Of a stretch of DNA of 64,000 bases, positions 36,502 to 45,019 are shown piece by piece; the stretch's first letter is position 1, and each line of letters opens with the position of its first letter. The notes under the pieces are model-generated. The model saw nothing but the letters and a program-made list of their open reading frames with translations. It was not told the origin of the DNA and ran no database searches. This DNA is from Homoserinimonas sp. OAct 916. GTDB taxonomy: Bacteria; Actinomycetota; Actinomycetes; Actinomycetales; Microbacteriaceae. Where the stretch lies: contig NZ_QJHB01000009.1 of assembly GCF_003260275.1 (NCBI RefSeq), positions 62,001 through 126,000 of the forward strand, read 5' to 3'. The translations under genes and the position numbers were made by a program.

Positions 36502-37989
36502 CTACACGCGGTCGACGGTAACAGCCAGGCTCTGCACGCGGGGCGGATTCTCTGGGGTGAGCTCGATCTCGGCCCGCAACCGTCCGAACGCACCGGGGAT
36601 GAACCAGACCAGGTGCGACGGTGCCGCGGAGCTTTCGCCGGCGAGACCGGCCGCGGCGAGACCGGCCGCCAGACCCGCGCTTCTGGCGTCGGTCGGCAGC
36701 TCAGTGGTCGGCAGGTCAGAAGTCGCCGCTTCTTCGGGGACCAAACCTCCGATGGCGTCGAGCGACTCGCCGATGATCCGGCGGCGCTCGTCGAATGGCA
36801 TGTCCCACGCGACGTTCTCGGCGAACACGGTGCGGGCTGCGTCATCCGACCACTCATGGATGAGCGCAGTGATCGCTGCCTGTGCGGCCCGCGTTGCGGG
36901 CCAGACGTCAACGGGGCGCGGGAGGGTGGGGAACGCAGCATCGAGGGCAGCGGATGCCGGAACCGCGGAACGTGAGAACGTGGCGTTCTCGAATGCCACG
37001 ATGCCTTCTCCGGTCTCTGGCAACCACCGCATGTGTGACGAGAAGCCGGGGTAGCCGCCAGAATGCGACACGACCGTGCGACGTGCCGCTGCATGTTCCA
37101 CGAACACACCAAAGCCATAGCCGCTGGCATGGGTGTCACCGGGAGGGGTCGGACGGTGCAACTGCTGCAGCTCGCGGCGGGAGGCGCGGGACAGGGGCGC
37201 ATCCGCTTCCTCCGCTGCGGCCGGGTCGAACGCCTTGGCAAGCCACGTCGACCAGTGTGCGAGGTCAGCAGCAGTACTGAACAGGCCGCCGATGGGGGAG
37301 AACGCGCCGGGTGGCGAGAACGGAACGTCTTCCCAGGCACCACGCAACCAGCGGGCACCGATGGCGATGCCGCCGGCCGCCGGAACGCTCTGGTCGAAAC
37401 CGGTGCCGGTCAGGCCCAGCGGGCCGATGAAGCGCTCCTGGATGAACCGTCGATACGGCTGCGCCGTGACGTGTTCGATCACGTACCCGAGCAGGGCGTA
37501 GCCGAGATTCGAATACGCGAATCGGGTTCCCGGGATGCTGTCGAAGCGGAGGCCATTCGAAAGCAGCGCCATGAACTCGGCTTCGGTGAGCGACTCCTGC
37601 CGGTCGCCCCAGGGGTTGTCGGTGGGGAACCCAGCCGACATGGTGAGCAGCATCCGCACCGTGGGGACGGGGGAATCCGCCGATGGCAGTCTCACCTTCG
37701 TGAACGCGGGGACGAAGTCGGTGATGGGAGCATCGAGCTGCAGTTCACCGGCGTCGCGGAGGCGCAGAACGGCGGCGGCGGTGAAGCTCTTGGTACACGA
37801 GGCGACCCGGTAGGCGGTGTGCTCGTTGGGCGGTGTTCCGGGCGAGAGCTCACCGGCCGAGGCGAAGTGCACCAGACCGCTCCGGTCGAAGACGCCCCAC
37901 GCCGTGGTCGGTGCCGCGCCGCGAGCGTGATGTGCCCGAAAGATCGTGTCGATGAGGGCCAATTGGGTTTCAGAGATCCGAGAAGTCAC
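36502..37989 (-). CDS. Serine hydrolase, beta-lactamase/class C penicillin-binding-protein family
   Basis: 495 residues. The SxxK catalytic motif is S64-C-T-K67, the YxN motif is Y159-S-N161, and the third motif is H309-S-G-G. These place it in the beta-lactamase superfamily (PF00144). The ~150-residue C-terminal extension after HSGG, ending FGRLRAEIELTPENPPRVQSL, resembles the accessory beta-barrel of D-aminopeptidases and esterases of this family. No signal peptide is seen, so it is probably cytoplasmic and more likely an esterase or peptidase than an antibiotic-resistance enzyme. The GTG start has a CAGACT box 6 nt upstream. Confidence 0.85.
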   Translation of the reverse strand: MTSRISETQLALIDTIFRAHHARGAAPTTAWGVFDRSGLVHFASAGELSPGTPPNEHTAYRVASCTKSFTAAAVLRLRDAGELQLDAPITDFVPAFTKVRLPSADSPVPTVRMLLTMSAGFPTDNPWGDRQESLTEAEFMALLSNGLRFDSIPGTRFAYSNLGYALLGYVIEHVTAQPYRRFIQERFIGPLGLTGTGFDQSVPAAGGIAIGARWLRGAWEDVPFSPPGAFSPIGGLFSTAADLAHWSTWLAKAFDPAAAEEADAPLSRASRRELQQLHRPTPPGDTHASGYGFGVFVEHAAARRTVVSHSGGYPGFSSHMRWLPETGEGIVAFENATFSRSAVPASAALDAAFPTLPRPVDVWPATRAAQAAITALIHEWSDDAARTVFAENVAWDMPFDERRRIIGESLDAIGGLVPEEAATSDLPTTELPTDARSAGLAAGLAAAGLAGESSAAPSHLVWFIPGAFGRLRAEIELTPENPPRVQSLAVTVDRV

Positions 37990-38032
37990 CCGGTCAGTCT
38001 GCCACCTCGCCGGGGGCAGTGAGCGAGTTGTC

Positions 38033-38101
38033 TGAATGGGCTGGCGTGAATGGGGTGGCGTGAACGGGGTGGCGTGAACGGGGTGGTGTGAATGGGGTGC
38101 C
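38033..38101. repeat. 14-bp tandem repeat (about five units)
   Basis: Units TGAATGGGCTGGCG, TGAATGGGGTGGCG, TGAACGGGGTGGCG and TGAACGGGGTGGTG and a partial TGAATGGGGTGCC follow each other without gaps. They lie between the serine hydrolase start and the yggS stop, just upstream of the hydrolase promoter region. Confidence 0.9.
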
Positions 38102-38105
38102 TGAG

Positions 38106-38846
38106 TCAGCCGCTCGGCGGCCAGTAGTCGAGCGGGTTCAGTCGGGCGCCGAAGATCGCCTGGCCGATACGCACCACCGTGGCGCCGTGTGCGATCGCGA
38201 GTTCGAAGTCACCGCTCATCCCCATCGAGAGCTCGTCGTAGTCGCCGCTGGCCCTGTCGTTGTCACGCAGCCGCTCACGCAACTGCTGCATTCGGGTGAA
38301 GCAGGCGCCGACACGTTCGTGGGATTCGGAAAACACCGCCAGCGTCATGAGACCCCGGATGCGCAACGACTCGAACGGATGCAGCGATTCGGCAAATGCC
38401 TCCACCTCGTCCGGGGGCAGGCCAAATTTGCTCTCCTCGCCCGAACTGTTCACCTGCACGAAGACGTCGATTGCCCGCCCCTCGGCCTGCAGGCGCTTGT
38501 CGAGCTCGCGGGCGACACGGAGAGAGTCCAGCGCCTGGAACTCGGAGGCGAAGCGGGCCACGAAGCGCGCCTTGTTGGTCTGCAGGTGCCCGATCACTGA
38601 CCATTGGATCGACGGGGTGTCGGCGAGCAACTCGGCCTTGTGCTGCGCCTCCTGCACCTTGTTCTCGCCGAACAGGGCACACCCGTTCGCGTGCAGGGCG
38701 CGGATCTTGTCGATCCCCATAGTCTTGCTCACCGGCAGGAGGCGAACCGAGGCCCGGTCGCGTCCGGAACGCTCACAGGCCACGCGGATGCGGTCATTCA
38801 CCGCGGCCAGGCTCCCTCCAAGCTGCGCGATGAGTTCGTCGGCCAT
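38106..38846 (-). CDS. YggS family pyridoxal-phosphate homeostasis protein
   Basis: 246 residues, the usual length. LLPVSKT with Lys41 is the PLP-binding strand, FGENKVQEAQHK and WSVIGHLQTNK the next conserved blocks, VFVQVNSSGEESKFGL and IRGLMTLAVFSE follow, and SMGMSGDFELAIAHGATVVRIGQAIFG is the phosphate-binding end of the barrel. The protein binds PLP and helps keep B6 and amino-acid pools balanced; no enzymatic reaction is established. A TAGATT box 6 nt before the ATG suggests a leaderless mRNA. In many actinobacteria yggS sits near ftsZ, but here it does not. Confidence 0.93.
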   Translation of the reverse strand: MADELIAQLGGSLAAVNDRIRVACERSGRDRASVRLLPVSKTMGIDKIRALHANGCALFGENKVQEAQHKAELLADTPSIQWSVIGHLQTNKARFVARFASEFQALDSLRVARELDKRLQAEGRAIDVFVQVNSSGEESKFGLPPDEVEAFAESLHPFESLRIRGLMTLAVFSESHERVGACFTRMQQLRERLRDNDRASGDYDELSMGMSGDFELAIAHGATVVRIGQAIFGARLNPLDYWPPSG

Positions 38847-38852
38847 GATTTC

Positions 38853-38858
38853 AATCTA
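38853..38858 (-). promoter_or_regulatory. -10 box (TAGATT) of yggS, leaderless
   Basis: On the minus strand TAGATT is followed by GAAATC and the ATG at 38846. Confidence 0.5.
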
Positions 38859-38866
38859 ACCCCGGA

Positions 38867-39472
38867 TCAACCGGCGGCCACGGCAGTGACGGACATCCAG
38901 ACCACTGTGTTCGAGCAGGCGGGCACGCCTGGTGAGGCGACGAAGACCGAGTCGAACGAGTGCGGCGGATAGACCCGGTAGCCGTCGCCGGTTGTGACGG
39001 TGCACTGGTCGGCGAGCGGGCCGCCGTCGGTGCCGATGTTGACCGATTTCAGGGTGGCCTTCGCGGTGCCGGAGGGGGCCAACTGGATCGTCGGCGGATT
39101 CGCGGGTTCGGTCTGCTCGGCGGCCGCCCCGATCTGGGAACCGTTGCCGCCGCCGACCACCGAAACCCCCGGAGCGCCACGCAACGCACAGGGCTCGCTG
39201 CCGGTGTTGGTGAAGATGATGTCAACGTATTCGGAACCGGCTGCCCCATCCGGCTGGCCGAGTGACAGCGCGAGGTTCTCGTTCAGGCACTGGCCGGCGG
39301 GCGCGTTCGGGGCGACGGAGGGCGACGGCAACGGCGCAGTCGTCTCGGGTGGGGCCCGGGTCACCGTGGTGGTCGGAGCGGGAGCGGGGGAACTTGCGGA
39401 CGGTGCTCCGGCGCATCCGCCGAGAACAAGTGTCGCGAGCACTGTCAGAGGCGCCAACGCCGTGCGTTTCAT
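38867..39472 (-). CDS. DUF4232 domain-containing lipoprotein
   Basis: 201 residues from the ATG at 39472. A signal peptide ends in the lipobox LVLGGC (Cys20), then a ~45-residue Ala/Pro/Thr/Ser linker, then a DUF4232 beta-sandwich (GSEYVDIIFTNTGSEPCALRGAPGVSVVGG, DQCTVTTGDGYRVYPP). Four cysteines in the domain probably form disulfides outside the membrane. Function is unknown; the family is abundant in actinobacterial cell envelopes. The start is supported by a TACAGT box 6 nt upstream. It is divergent from a 52-aa membrane-protein gene. Confidence 0.88.
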   Translation of the reverse strand: MKRTALAPLTVLATLVLGGCAGAPSASSPAPAPTTTVTRAPPETTAPLPSPSVAPNAPAGQCLNENLALSLGQPDGAAGSEYVDIIFTNTGSEPCALRGAPGVSVVGGGNGSQIGAAAEQTEPANPPTIQLAPSGTAKATLKSVNIGTDGGPLADQCTVTTGDGYRVYPPHSFDSVFVASPGVPACSNTVVWMSVTAVAAG

Positions 39473-39478
39473 TTTTTC

Positions 39479-39484
39479 ACTGTA
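39479..39484 (-). promoter_or_regulatory. -10 box (TACAGT) of the DUF4232 gene, leaderless
   Basis: On the minus strand TACAGT is followed by GAAAAA and the ATG at 39472. Confidence 0.5.
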
Positions 39485-39520
39485 CGACCAGATGTCCGTG
39501 CCTACCACCCCCGGTCGCGG

Positions 39521-39526
39521 TAGGGT
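39521..39526 (+). promoter_or_regulatory. -10 box (TAGGGT) of the 52-aa membrane-protein gene, leaderless
   Basis: TAGGGT is followed by GAAAAC and the ATG at 39533, a mirror image of the divergent DUF4232 promoter 40 bp away. Confidence 0.5.
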
Positions 39527-39532
39527 GAAAAC

Positions 39533-39691
39533 ATGACCACACTTGCAGTAGTACTCATTGTTATCGGCTTGATCGCGCTGTTCTTCGGCGTCTTCGTCGC
39601 AGCCGTGAAGTTTCTCCTGTGGATCGGCATCGTGATCCTGATCATCGGCATCATCATGTGGCTGATGAGGGTGATCCGACGCAACGCCTGA
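39533..39691 (+). CDS. Small hydrophobic membrane protein (52 aa)
   Basis: A short frame that begins MTTLAVVLIVIGLIALFF and ends MRVIRRNA. It has two hydrophobic helices (about 4-24 and 27-46) joined by AAVK, and a basic C terminus that should face the cytoplasm. Composition and the leaderless -10 box argue that it is a real gene, although it is short. Comparable 50-aa hydrophobic proteins are common in Microbacteriaceae; none has a known role. It does not resemble a known toxin or leader peptide. Confidence 0.7.
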   Translation: MTTLAVVLIVIGLIALFFGVFVAAVKFLLWIGIVILIIGIIMWLMRVIRRNA

Positions 39692-39730
39692 CCCATCGAT
39701 TCGGGGATGCCCGGAAGCCCGGGTTGAGAT

Positions 39731-40549
39731 TCAGCGTGCGTGCAGACTGCGGTCGAGAGCAGCCAGGCAGCGGTCGCGCAGACGAAAGCGCAGGCGGCGA
39801 GGCAGCGGGGGGTAGATCGTTGCAATGATACGCACTGCGCGATCGAAGCGGCGTTGTCTTCGCGCATCCCAGCGAAACCCATAGTCGGCTCGCACGCCGG
39901 GCGGCAACAGCCCGGCGGTCACAAAGCGCAACGATGGCAGCAGCGCTCGCAGCCACCATGGTGCCCCGGTGGGATGGAACAGATCACGGGCCACGTGGCG
40001 TGCGGCGGCTCCGATGAGGAGCGAGTCGAGCTGGCCGTTCCAATAGGTGGTGAACTCCATGCGATTCGCCGGCCAGGAACCGGCCGGAACCTGCAGGCTC
40101 GTGCCGAGCACGGCATAGTCCTGGTAGATGCGGTCGGCGGATTCCGCATCGAGCGATCCGAAGACCCGTTGGTAGACCGACACGGCGGTTTCGTAGAGGG
40201 TGGCCGCCACCCACAGCTGCAACTGGGGGTCGAACGCGTTGTAGCCGACCGGTTCAGACCCTGCCGGCCCGGCAACTGGAGTCGGCGACCCATGCACCGG
40301 GCCGTGCGCCCGGTTGACCCGGCGCACCACCTCGGCCCTCTGGTCGTCGGTACCGTAGGTCACGGCGTAGACGTAGGTCATGGTCGCCTTCAGCCGGTCG
40401 AGCGGACGGGAGGAGAAGTCGCTGTGCCCGGCCACGCCCTGCCCGACGTGCGGGTTCGCCACCTGGAGCAGGATCGCGCGTGCGCCTCCCGCAAGAAGGA
40501 TCCCTTCGGCACCGATGTCGGTGAGAGAGAGCGTCCGATTCCCTGTCAA
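39731..40549 (-). CDS. Oxygenase MpaB family protein (DUF2236)
   Basis: 272 residues. The N-terminal blocks LLAGGARAILLQVANPHVGQGVAGHSDF and RPLDRLKATMTYVYAVTYG, then FDPQLQLWVAATLYETAVSVYQRVFG, match the DUF2236/MpaB family, related to rubber oxygenase and MpaB. It is helical with no signal peptide. Family members bind heme through conserved His residues or are uncharacterised; the substrate is unknown. The annotated start is a TTG at 40549 in ATTGACAGGG with no good ribosome-binding site, so the N terminus could differ by a few residues. Confidence 0.82.
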   Translation of the reverse strand: MTGNRTLSLTDIGAEGILLAGGARAILLQVANPHVGQGVAGHSDFSSRPLDRLKATMTYVYAVTYGTDDQRAEVVRRVNRAHGPVHGSPTPVAGPAGSEPVGYNAFDPQLQLWVAATLYETAVSVYQRVFGSLDAESADRIYQDYAVLGTSLQVPAGSWPANRMEFTTYWNGQLDSLLIGAAARHVARDLFHPTGAPWWLRALLPSLRFVTAGLLPPGVRADYGFRWDARRQRRFDRAVRIIATIYPPLPRRLRFRLRDRCLAALDRSLHAR

Positions 40550-40688
40550 TGTTTATAGTCCTCGCGCAAGACGTAATAGAGTTCTTATGGCGAAGGGTTC
40601 TGGGCATTGACTTGTTCTGCCGAAAATTCGCCGTTCATACGCAACTTTATGCGCACCTGACCGTGCGCCAGCCGTGGATTGGATAAGC

Positions 40689-41858
40689 GTGGATCTGTTC
40701 GAGTATCAGGCCAGAGACCTGTTCGAGAGTTACGGGGTTCCGGTTCTGCCGGGCATCATCGCAGACACTCCTGAGGAGGTTCGTGCAGCCGCAGAGAAGA
40801 TCGGCGGTGTGGTCGTCGTGAAAGCGCAGGTGAAGATCGGTGGCCGCGGCAAGGCCGGCGGCGTGAAGGTCGCCAAGAACGCGGATGAGGCTGAGGCGGC
40901 AGCCCGCGAAATCCTGGGCCTTGACATCAAGGGGCACGTCGTGCGCCGGGTGATGGTCGCCGGTGGCGCACGAATCGCGCAGGAGTTCTATTTCTCGGTG
41001 CTGCTGGACCGCGCCAACCGCTCCTACCTGTCGCTGGCCAGCGTCGAGGGCGGCGTGGAGATCGAGGTTCTGGCGGTGGAGCGTCCTGAGGCGCTGGCGC
41101 GCATCGACGTGAACCCGTTGGCCGGTATCGATCTGGCCAAGGCGGAAGAGATCGCGCGGGCGGCGAAGTTCCCAGAAGAGCTGATCGGCAAGGTCGCCCC
41201 GGTGATCGTCGCGCTGTATGACGTGTACACGGGCGAGGACGCGACCCTCGTCGAGGTGAACCCGCTCGTGCTCACCGAGGACGGCGAAATCATCGCCCTG
41301 GACGGCAAAGTCACGATCGACGAGAACGCCGACTTCCGCCACCCGAACCATGCCGACCTTGAAGATGCGGCGTCTGCAGACCCGCTCGAGGCCAAGGCGA
41401 AGGCCGCCGGCCTCAACTACGTCAAGCTCGATGGCTCCGTCGGGGTCATCGGAAACGGTGCAGGGCTCGTCATGTCGACCCTGGATGTGGTTGCATACGC
41501 GGGCGAGGACTTCGGCGGCGTGAAGCCCGCCAACTTCCTCGACATCGGCGGCGGCGCATCTGCCGACGTGATGGCCAATGGGCTCGACGTCATCCTCGGC
41601 GACGAGCAGGTGAAGAGTGTGTTCGTGAACGTGTTCGGCGGAATCACCAGCTGTGACGCGGTTGCCCATGGCATCGTCGGCGCGCTCGCCAAACTGGGCG
41701 ACGCCGCGAACAAGCCGCTGGTGGTGCGCCTCGACGGCAACAACGTCGAAGAGGGTCGCCGCATCCTGAACGAGGCGGCACACCCACTGGTCACCCTGGC
41801 CGCGACGATGGACGAGGGCGCCGCCAAGGCTGCCGAACTCGCCAACGCCGCCCGCTGA
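40689..41858 (+). CDS. sucC: Succinate-CoA ligase (ADP-forming) subunit beta
   Basis: 389 residues from the GTG at 40689, giving the canonical [19 protein letters not shown] start; a GTG five codons earlier is less likely. The ATP-grasp domain shows [25 protein letters not shown]-type [12 protein letters not shown] and [12 protein letters not shown]. The C-terminal CoA-ligase part shows [17 protein letters not shown] and [12 protein letters not shown]. With SucD it makes succinate and ATP from succinyl-CoA in the TCA cycle. It is followed 33 nt later by sucD in one operon. Confidence 0.98.
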   Translation: MDLFEYQARDLFESYGVPVLPGIIADTPEEVRAAAEKIGGVVVVKAQVKIGGRGKAGGVKVAKNADEAEAAAREILGLDIKGHVVRRVMVAGGARIAQEFYFSVLLDRANRSYLSLASVEGGVEIEVLAVERPEALARIDVNPLAGIDLAKAEEIARAAKFPEELIGKVAPVIVALYDVYTGEDATLVEVNPLVLTEDGEIIALDGKVTIDENADFRHPNHADLEDAASADPLEAKAKAAGLNYVKLDGSVGVIGNGAGLVMSTLDVVAYAGEDFGGVKPANFLDIGGGASADVMANGLDVILGDEQVKSVFVNVFGGITSCDAVAHGIVGALAKLGDAANKPLVVRLDGNNVEEGRRILNEAAHPLVTLAATMDEGAAKAAELANAAR

Positions 41859-41891
41859 CGCCCACGAACCCCAAGGACTGAAGGAACAACA

Positions 41892-42779
41892 ATGTCAATC
41901 TTCCTCAACAAGGATTCCCGCGTCATCGTGCAGGGCATCACCGGCGGCGAGGGCACCAAGCACACTGCACTCATGCTGAAGGCCGGCACCCAGGTCGTCG
42001 GCGGAGTGAACGCGCGCAAGGCCGGCACCACTGTCACCCACGGTGACGTCGAGCTGCCCGTGTTCGGCTCGGTCGCCGAGGCGATGGAGAAGACCGGTGC
42101 GGATGTCTCGATCGCCTTCGTGCCGCCGGCCTTCACCAAGGACGCAATGATGGAGGCCATCGATGCCGGCATCGGACTGCTCGTGGTCATCACCGAGGGC
42201 ATGCCCGTGCAAGACACCGCAGAGTGCTGGGCCCACGCCGTGGCCACCGGCAACAAGACCCGCATCATTGGCCCCAACTGCCCCGGTATCATCACCCCGG
42301 GCGAGGCCCTGGTCGGCATCACGCCCGCCAACATCACTCACAAGGGCCCGATCGGGCTGGTCTCCAAGTCGGGTACGCTCACCTACCAGATGATGTACGA
42401 ACTGCGCGATCTCGGCTTCTCGAGCGCGATCGGTATCGGGGGCGACCCGATCATCGGTACCACCCACATCGATGCGCTGGAGGCGTTCGAAGCCGACCCA
42501 GAGACGAAGGCCATCGTGATGATCGGTGAGATCGGCGGCGACGCCGAGGAGCGTGCCGCGGAATACATCAAGGCACACGTCACCAAGCCTGTTGTCGGCT
42601 ATGTCGCCGGGTTCACCGCACCCGAGGGCAAGACCATGGGCCACGCCGGAGCGATCGTCTCCGGTTCCGCCGGAACCGCCCAGGCCAAGAAAGAAGCGCT
42701 CGAGGCCGCGGGTGTCAAGGTCGGCAAGACCCCGAGCGAGACGGCCGACCTGATGCGAGAGTTGCTGAAGACGCTGTAG
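41892..42779 (+). CDS. sucD: Succinate-CoA ligase subunit alpha
   Basis: 295 residues. The CoA-binding Rossmann domain begins [15 protein letters not shown], followed by [15 protein letters not shown] and SKSGTLTYQ lie in the second domain, and [10 protein letters not shown] contains the phosphorylated catalytic His251. AAGGA in front of the ATG and the 33-nt gap make it co-transcribed with sucC. A terminator follows 20 nt after the stop. Confidence 0.98.
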   Translation: MSIFLNKDSRVIVQGITGGEGTKHTALMLKAGTQVVGGVNARKAGTTVTHGDVELPVFGSVAEAMEKTGADVSIAFVPPAFTKDAMMEAIDAGIGLLVVITEGMPVQDTAECWAHAVATGNKTRIIGPNCPGIITPGEALVGITPANITHKGPIGLVSKSGTLTYQMMYELRDLGFSSAIGIGGDPIIGTTHIDALEAFEADPETKAIVMIGEIGGDAEERAAEYIKAHVTKPVVGYVAGFTAPEGKTMGHAGAIVSGSAGTAQAKKEALEAAGVKVGKTPSETADLMRELLKTL

Positions 42780-42798
42780 TTCTTCCGCTTCTTGACTG

Positions 42799-42838
42799 AG
42801 TGAGGGCCCGGCCGTGTGAACGGCCGACCCTCACTCGC
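42799..42838 (+). terminator. Terminator of sucCD
   Basis: GAGTGAGGG and CCCTCACTC form the outer stem and CGGCCGT/ACGGCCG the inner stem around a GTGA loop, with a small internal mismatch. Confidence 0.85.
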
Positions 42839-42952
42839 CTGGGCCCGGGCAGACAAGTGGCAGGCACGATCGCCGTGGAACACACGTTGGATCCTTCGCA
42901 TCCCGATACTCTGGAGCGGACGGGCGACCTCGGTCGACCGCCGGAGTCTGTT

Positions 42953-43534
42953 GTGTCCGCACCAAGGGGAATGAGCCGAGAATTGCCCGATTCCTCCCAG
43001 ACGCCGCCCGCTTCTCCTCGGCACGCTCGCAGTTTGCGGGGGAGGATCCGAGCGCGGGCCTATTCCATCACCGGCAGCGAGGAGTCCGTCTACGGCACGA
43101 TTCTTGTCACCGCGCTGATCGCCGCCACTGACGAGCCGACCTATTCGCCATGGGACGTCGTGTTGATTGTTCTGGTGACCGTGGTCATCTACTGGGCAGC
43201 GCACGTCTACGCGCGCACGATCGCCGGGCACGGTGTGCATGCCGGCCACGAGGTGGGGCTCCGCTATGCGTTCCGTGAATCAGTGACGCACACCGTCGGC
43301 CTGCTCACCTCGACGCTGATTCCCGTCGCCATTCTTCTGCTGGGAGGGCTCAAATGGGTTCCGGACGCCGTGGCCATCACCATCGCCCTCTGGTCGGGGG
43401 TGGGGATTCTGTTCGTGCACGGGTACGTGGCCCTTCTCCAGCGCCGCAAGAATGTCTGGTACGGGCTACTGGGGGGAGTCGTCACGGCCTCGTTCGGTGT
43501 GGTGATCATTGTGCTGAAGATGCTCTTGAAGTAG
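42953..43534 (+). CDS. Uncharacterised four-helix membrane protein
   Basis: 193 residues from the GTG at 42953 (GGAG 7 nt upstream); an ATG at 42971 would give 187. After a ~45-residue Pro/Arg-rich N terminus come four to five hydrophobic segments: YGTILVTALIAATD, VVLIVLVTVVIYWAAHVYA, VGLLTSTLIPVAILLLGGL, AITIALWSGVGILFVHGYVALL and the C-terminal helix. The spacing of HVYA and the charged GHEVGLRYAFRESVTH loop is conserved in similar actinobacterial proteins, but I cannot name the family. It lies just upstream of a ClC-like channel. Confidence 0.7.
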   Translation: MSAPRGMSRELPDSSQTPPASPRHARSLRGRIRARAYSITGSEESVYGTILVTALIAATDEPTYSPWDVVLIVLVTVVIYWAAHVYARTIAGHGVHAGHEVGLRYAFRESVTHTVGLLTSTLIPVAILLLGGLKWVPDAVAITIALWSGVGILFVHGYVALLQRRKNVWYGLLGGVVTASFGVVIIVLKMLLK

Positions 43535-43705
43535 AAGCCGGCGAGTGGCGCCTTCTGATCGCCTGCGCAACCCACGGAGTCTCAACTGACGCCCCTGTGC
43601 GTGACATGGCGCGACGAGTCCGACCGATGTCACCCGGTTTGGATGTCGTCGCACGGCGTCGCTGCGGGTAGAACTGGTCGAAGACGCCTGAGTAGGAGTA
43701 TCGCA

Positions 43706-45019
43706 ATGACGACCCCAGATGAAGGGAATTCCGCGCCATCGGTGCGAACACAGGTCGTGCTTGCCGTTCCGGCTGTTCTGGCGGGAGTCCTCTCGGCATT
43801 GATCCTGTATGGCTTGGATGAACTTGCCGGCTTGCTCGACCACGGAATCTGGTCGGTTCTGCCCACGAATCTTGGCGTAGACCCGAACTCGGGCTGGTGG
43901 ATCTTCGGTGTACTTTCCCTGACCGGACTGGCTGTTGGTCTTGTGCTCTGGCTGGTGCCCGGGCACGGGGGACACGATTCCGCGACGGTGGAGCTACTCG
44001 CGCCGACGCTCCGGCTCCAAGCGTTGCCCTCGGTTGTCCTGGTGACGGTCCTGGCGCTCGCTGGGGGAGTGAGCCTCGGCCCGGAGAATCCGATCATCGC
44101 CATCAACATCGGCGTCCTGGTGGCTCTGGTCGGCAAGATCTGGCCGAAGGTGCCGTCGCAACTGGTTGTCATGGTCACGCTGTCCGGCACGATCGGCGCG
44201 CTGTTCGGCACACCGGTCGCTGCGGCCCTGGTGTTCACGGGTCTCGTCGGATCGTACGCGGCGGGAGGTGCGCTCTGGGACCGGCTCTTTCTGCCGCTCG
44301 TTGCGGCGGGCGCTGGCGCCATCACCATGCTGATGCTGGCACACCCGACCTTTGTGATCGTGATGCCCGCCTACACCGCGATTGCCCCTCTTGACCTGTT
44401 CAGTGCCGCAGTGATCGCGGCACTCACCGCTGCGTTCGGCCTGGTTGCTGTGTTCATCTTTCCCCACGTGCACCGGTGGCTTCGCCTATTGCGCAATCCG
44501 GTGCTCTATGTGACGCTCGGAGGCGTTCTCCTGGGCGTGCTGGGGGCGGTCGGCGGCCCGATCACAATGTTCAAGGGGCTGTCCCAGATGAACCAACTGG
44601 TGACCGATCGCAGCGATTACGGCAATGACCAAATCCTCCTGATCGTGGTGGTCAAGACCGTCGCGTTGGTGATCGCGGCCGCCGCCGGTTTTCGCGGTGG
44701 CCGCATCTTTCCCTCGGTGTTCATCGGCGTGGCGATCGGTGTGCTGGCCAACGGCCTGCTGCCGTCGATACCGTTGACCGTCGCCGTTTCCGCGGGAGTT
44801 GTCGGAATGGTCCTGGCCGTGGCACGCGATGGCTGGTTGGCCCTCTTCATCGGCGCAGCTGTCGCCGGCAACATCGTCGTGCTGCCGCTGCTGTGCATCG
44901 CCATTCTTCCCGCCTGGCTGATCGTGTCGAAGGCACCACCGATGATCGCGCACGTGCCGGAGCCGAACCCAGAGACCCAGCCGGAACCGAAGACAGAGCC
45001 GGCCGGTGACACCTCCTGA
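43706..45019 (+). CDS. ClC-family ion channel/transporter protein
   Basis: 437 residues with about ten to twelve hydrophobic helices; the ATG has TAGGAG upstream. ClC elements are recognisable: GHGGHDS near 95 in the position of the first selectivity loop, GVSLGPENP for G(K/R)EGP with the gating glutamate retained, and GFRGGRIFPSVFIG for the third motif. It resembles the YfeO-like branch of the superfamily rather than classical Cl-/H+ antiporters. Transport of Cl- or F- cannot be decided from sequence. The C terminus is a Pro/Glu-rich tail (EPNPETQPEPKTEP). The stop overlaps the start of a K+ channel gene (TGATG). Confidence 0.83.
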   Translation: MTTPDEGNSAPSVRTQVVLAVPAVLAGVLSALILYGLDELAGLLDHGIWSVLPTNLGVDPNSGWWIFGVLSLTGLAVGLVLWLVPGHGGHDSATVELLAPTLRLQALPSVVLVTVLALAGGVSLGPENPIIAINIGVLVALVGKIWPKVPSQLVVMVTLSGTIGALFGTPVAAALVFTGLVGSYAAGGALWDRLFLPLVAAGAGAITMLMLAHPTFVIVMPAYTAIAPLDLFSAAVIAALTAAFGLVAVFIFPHVHRWLRLLRNPVLYVTLGGVLLGVLGAVGGPITMFKGLSQMNQLVTDRSDYGNDQILLIVVVKTVALVIAAAAGFRGGRIFPSVFIGVAIGVLANGLLPSIPLTVAVSAGVVGMVLAVARDGWLALFIGAAVAGNIVVLPLLCIAILPAWLIVSKAPPMIAHVPEPNPETQPEPKTEPAGDTS

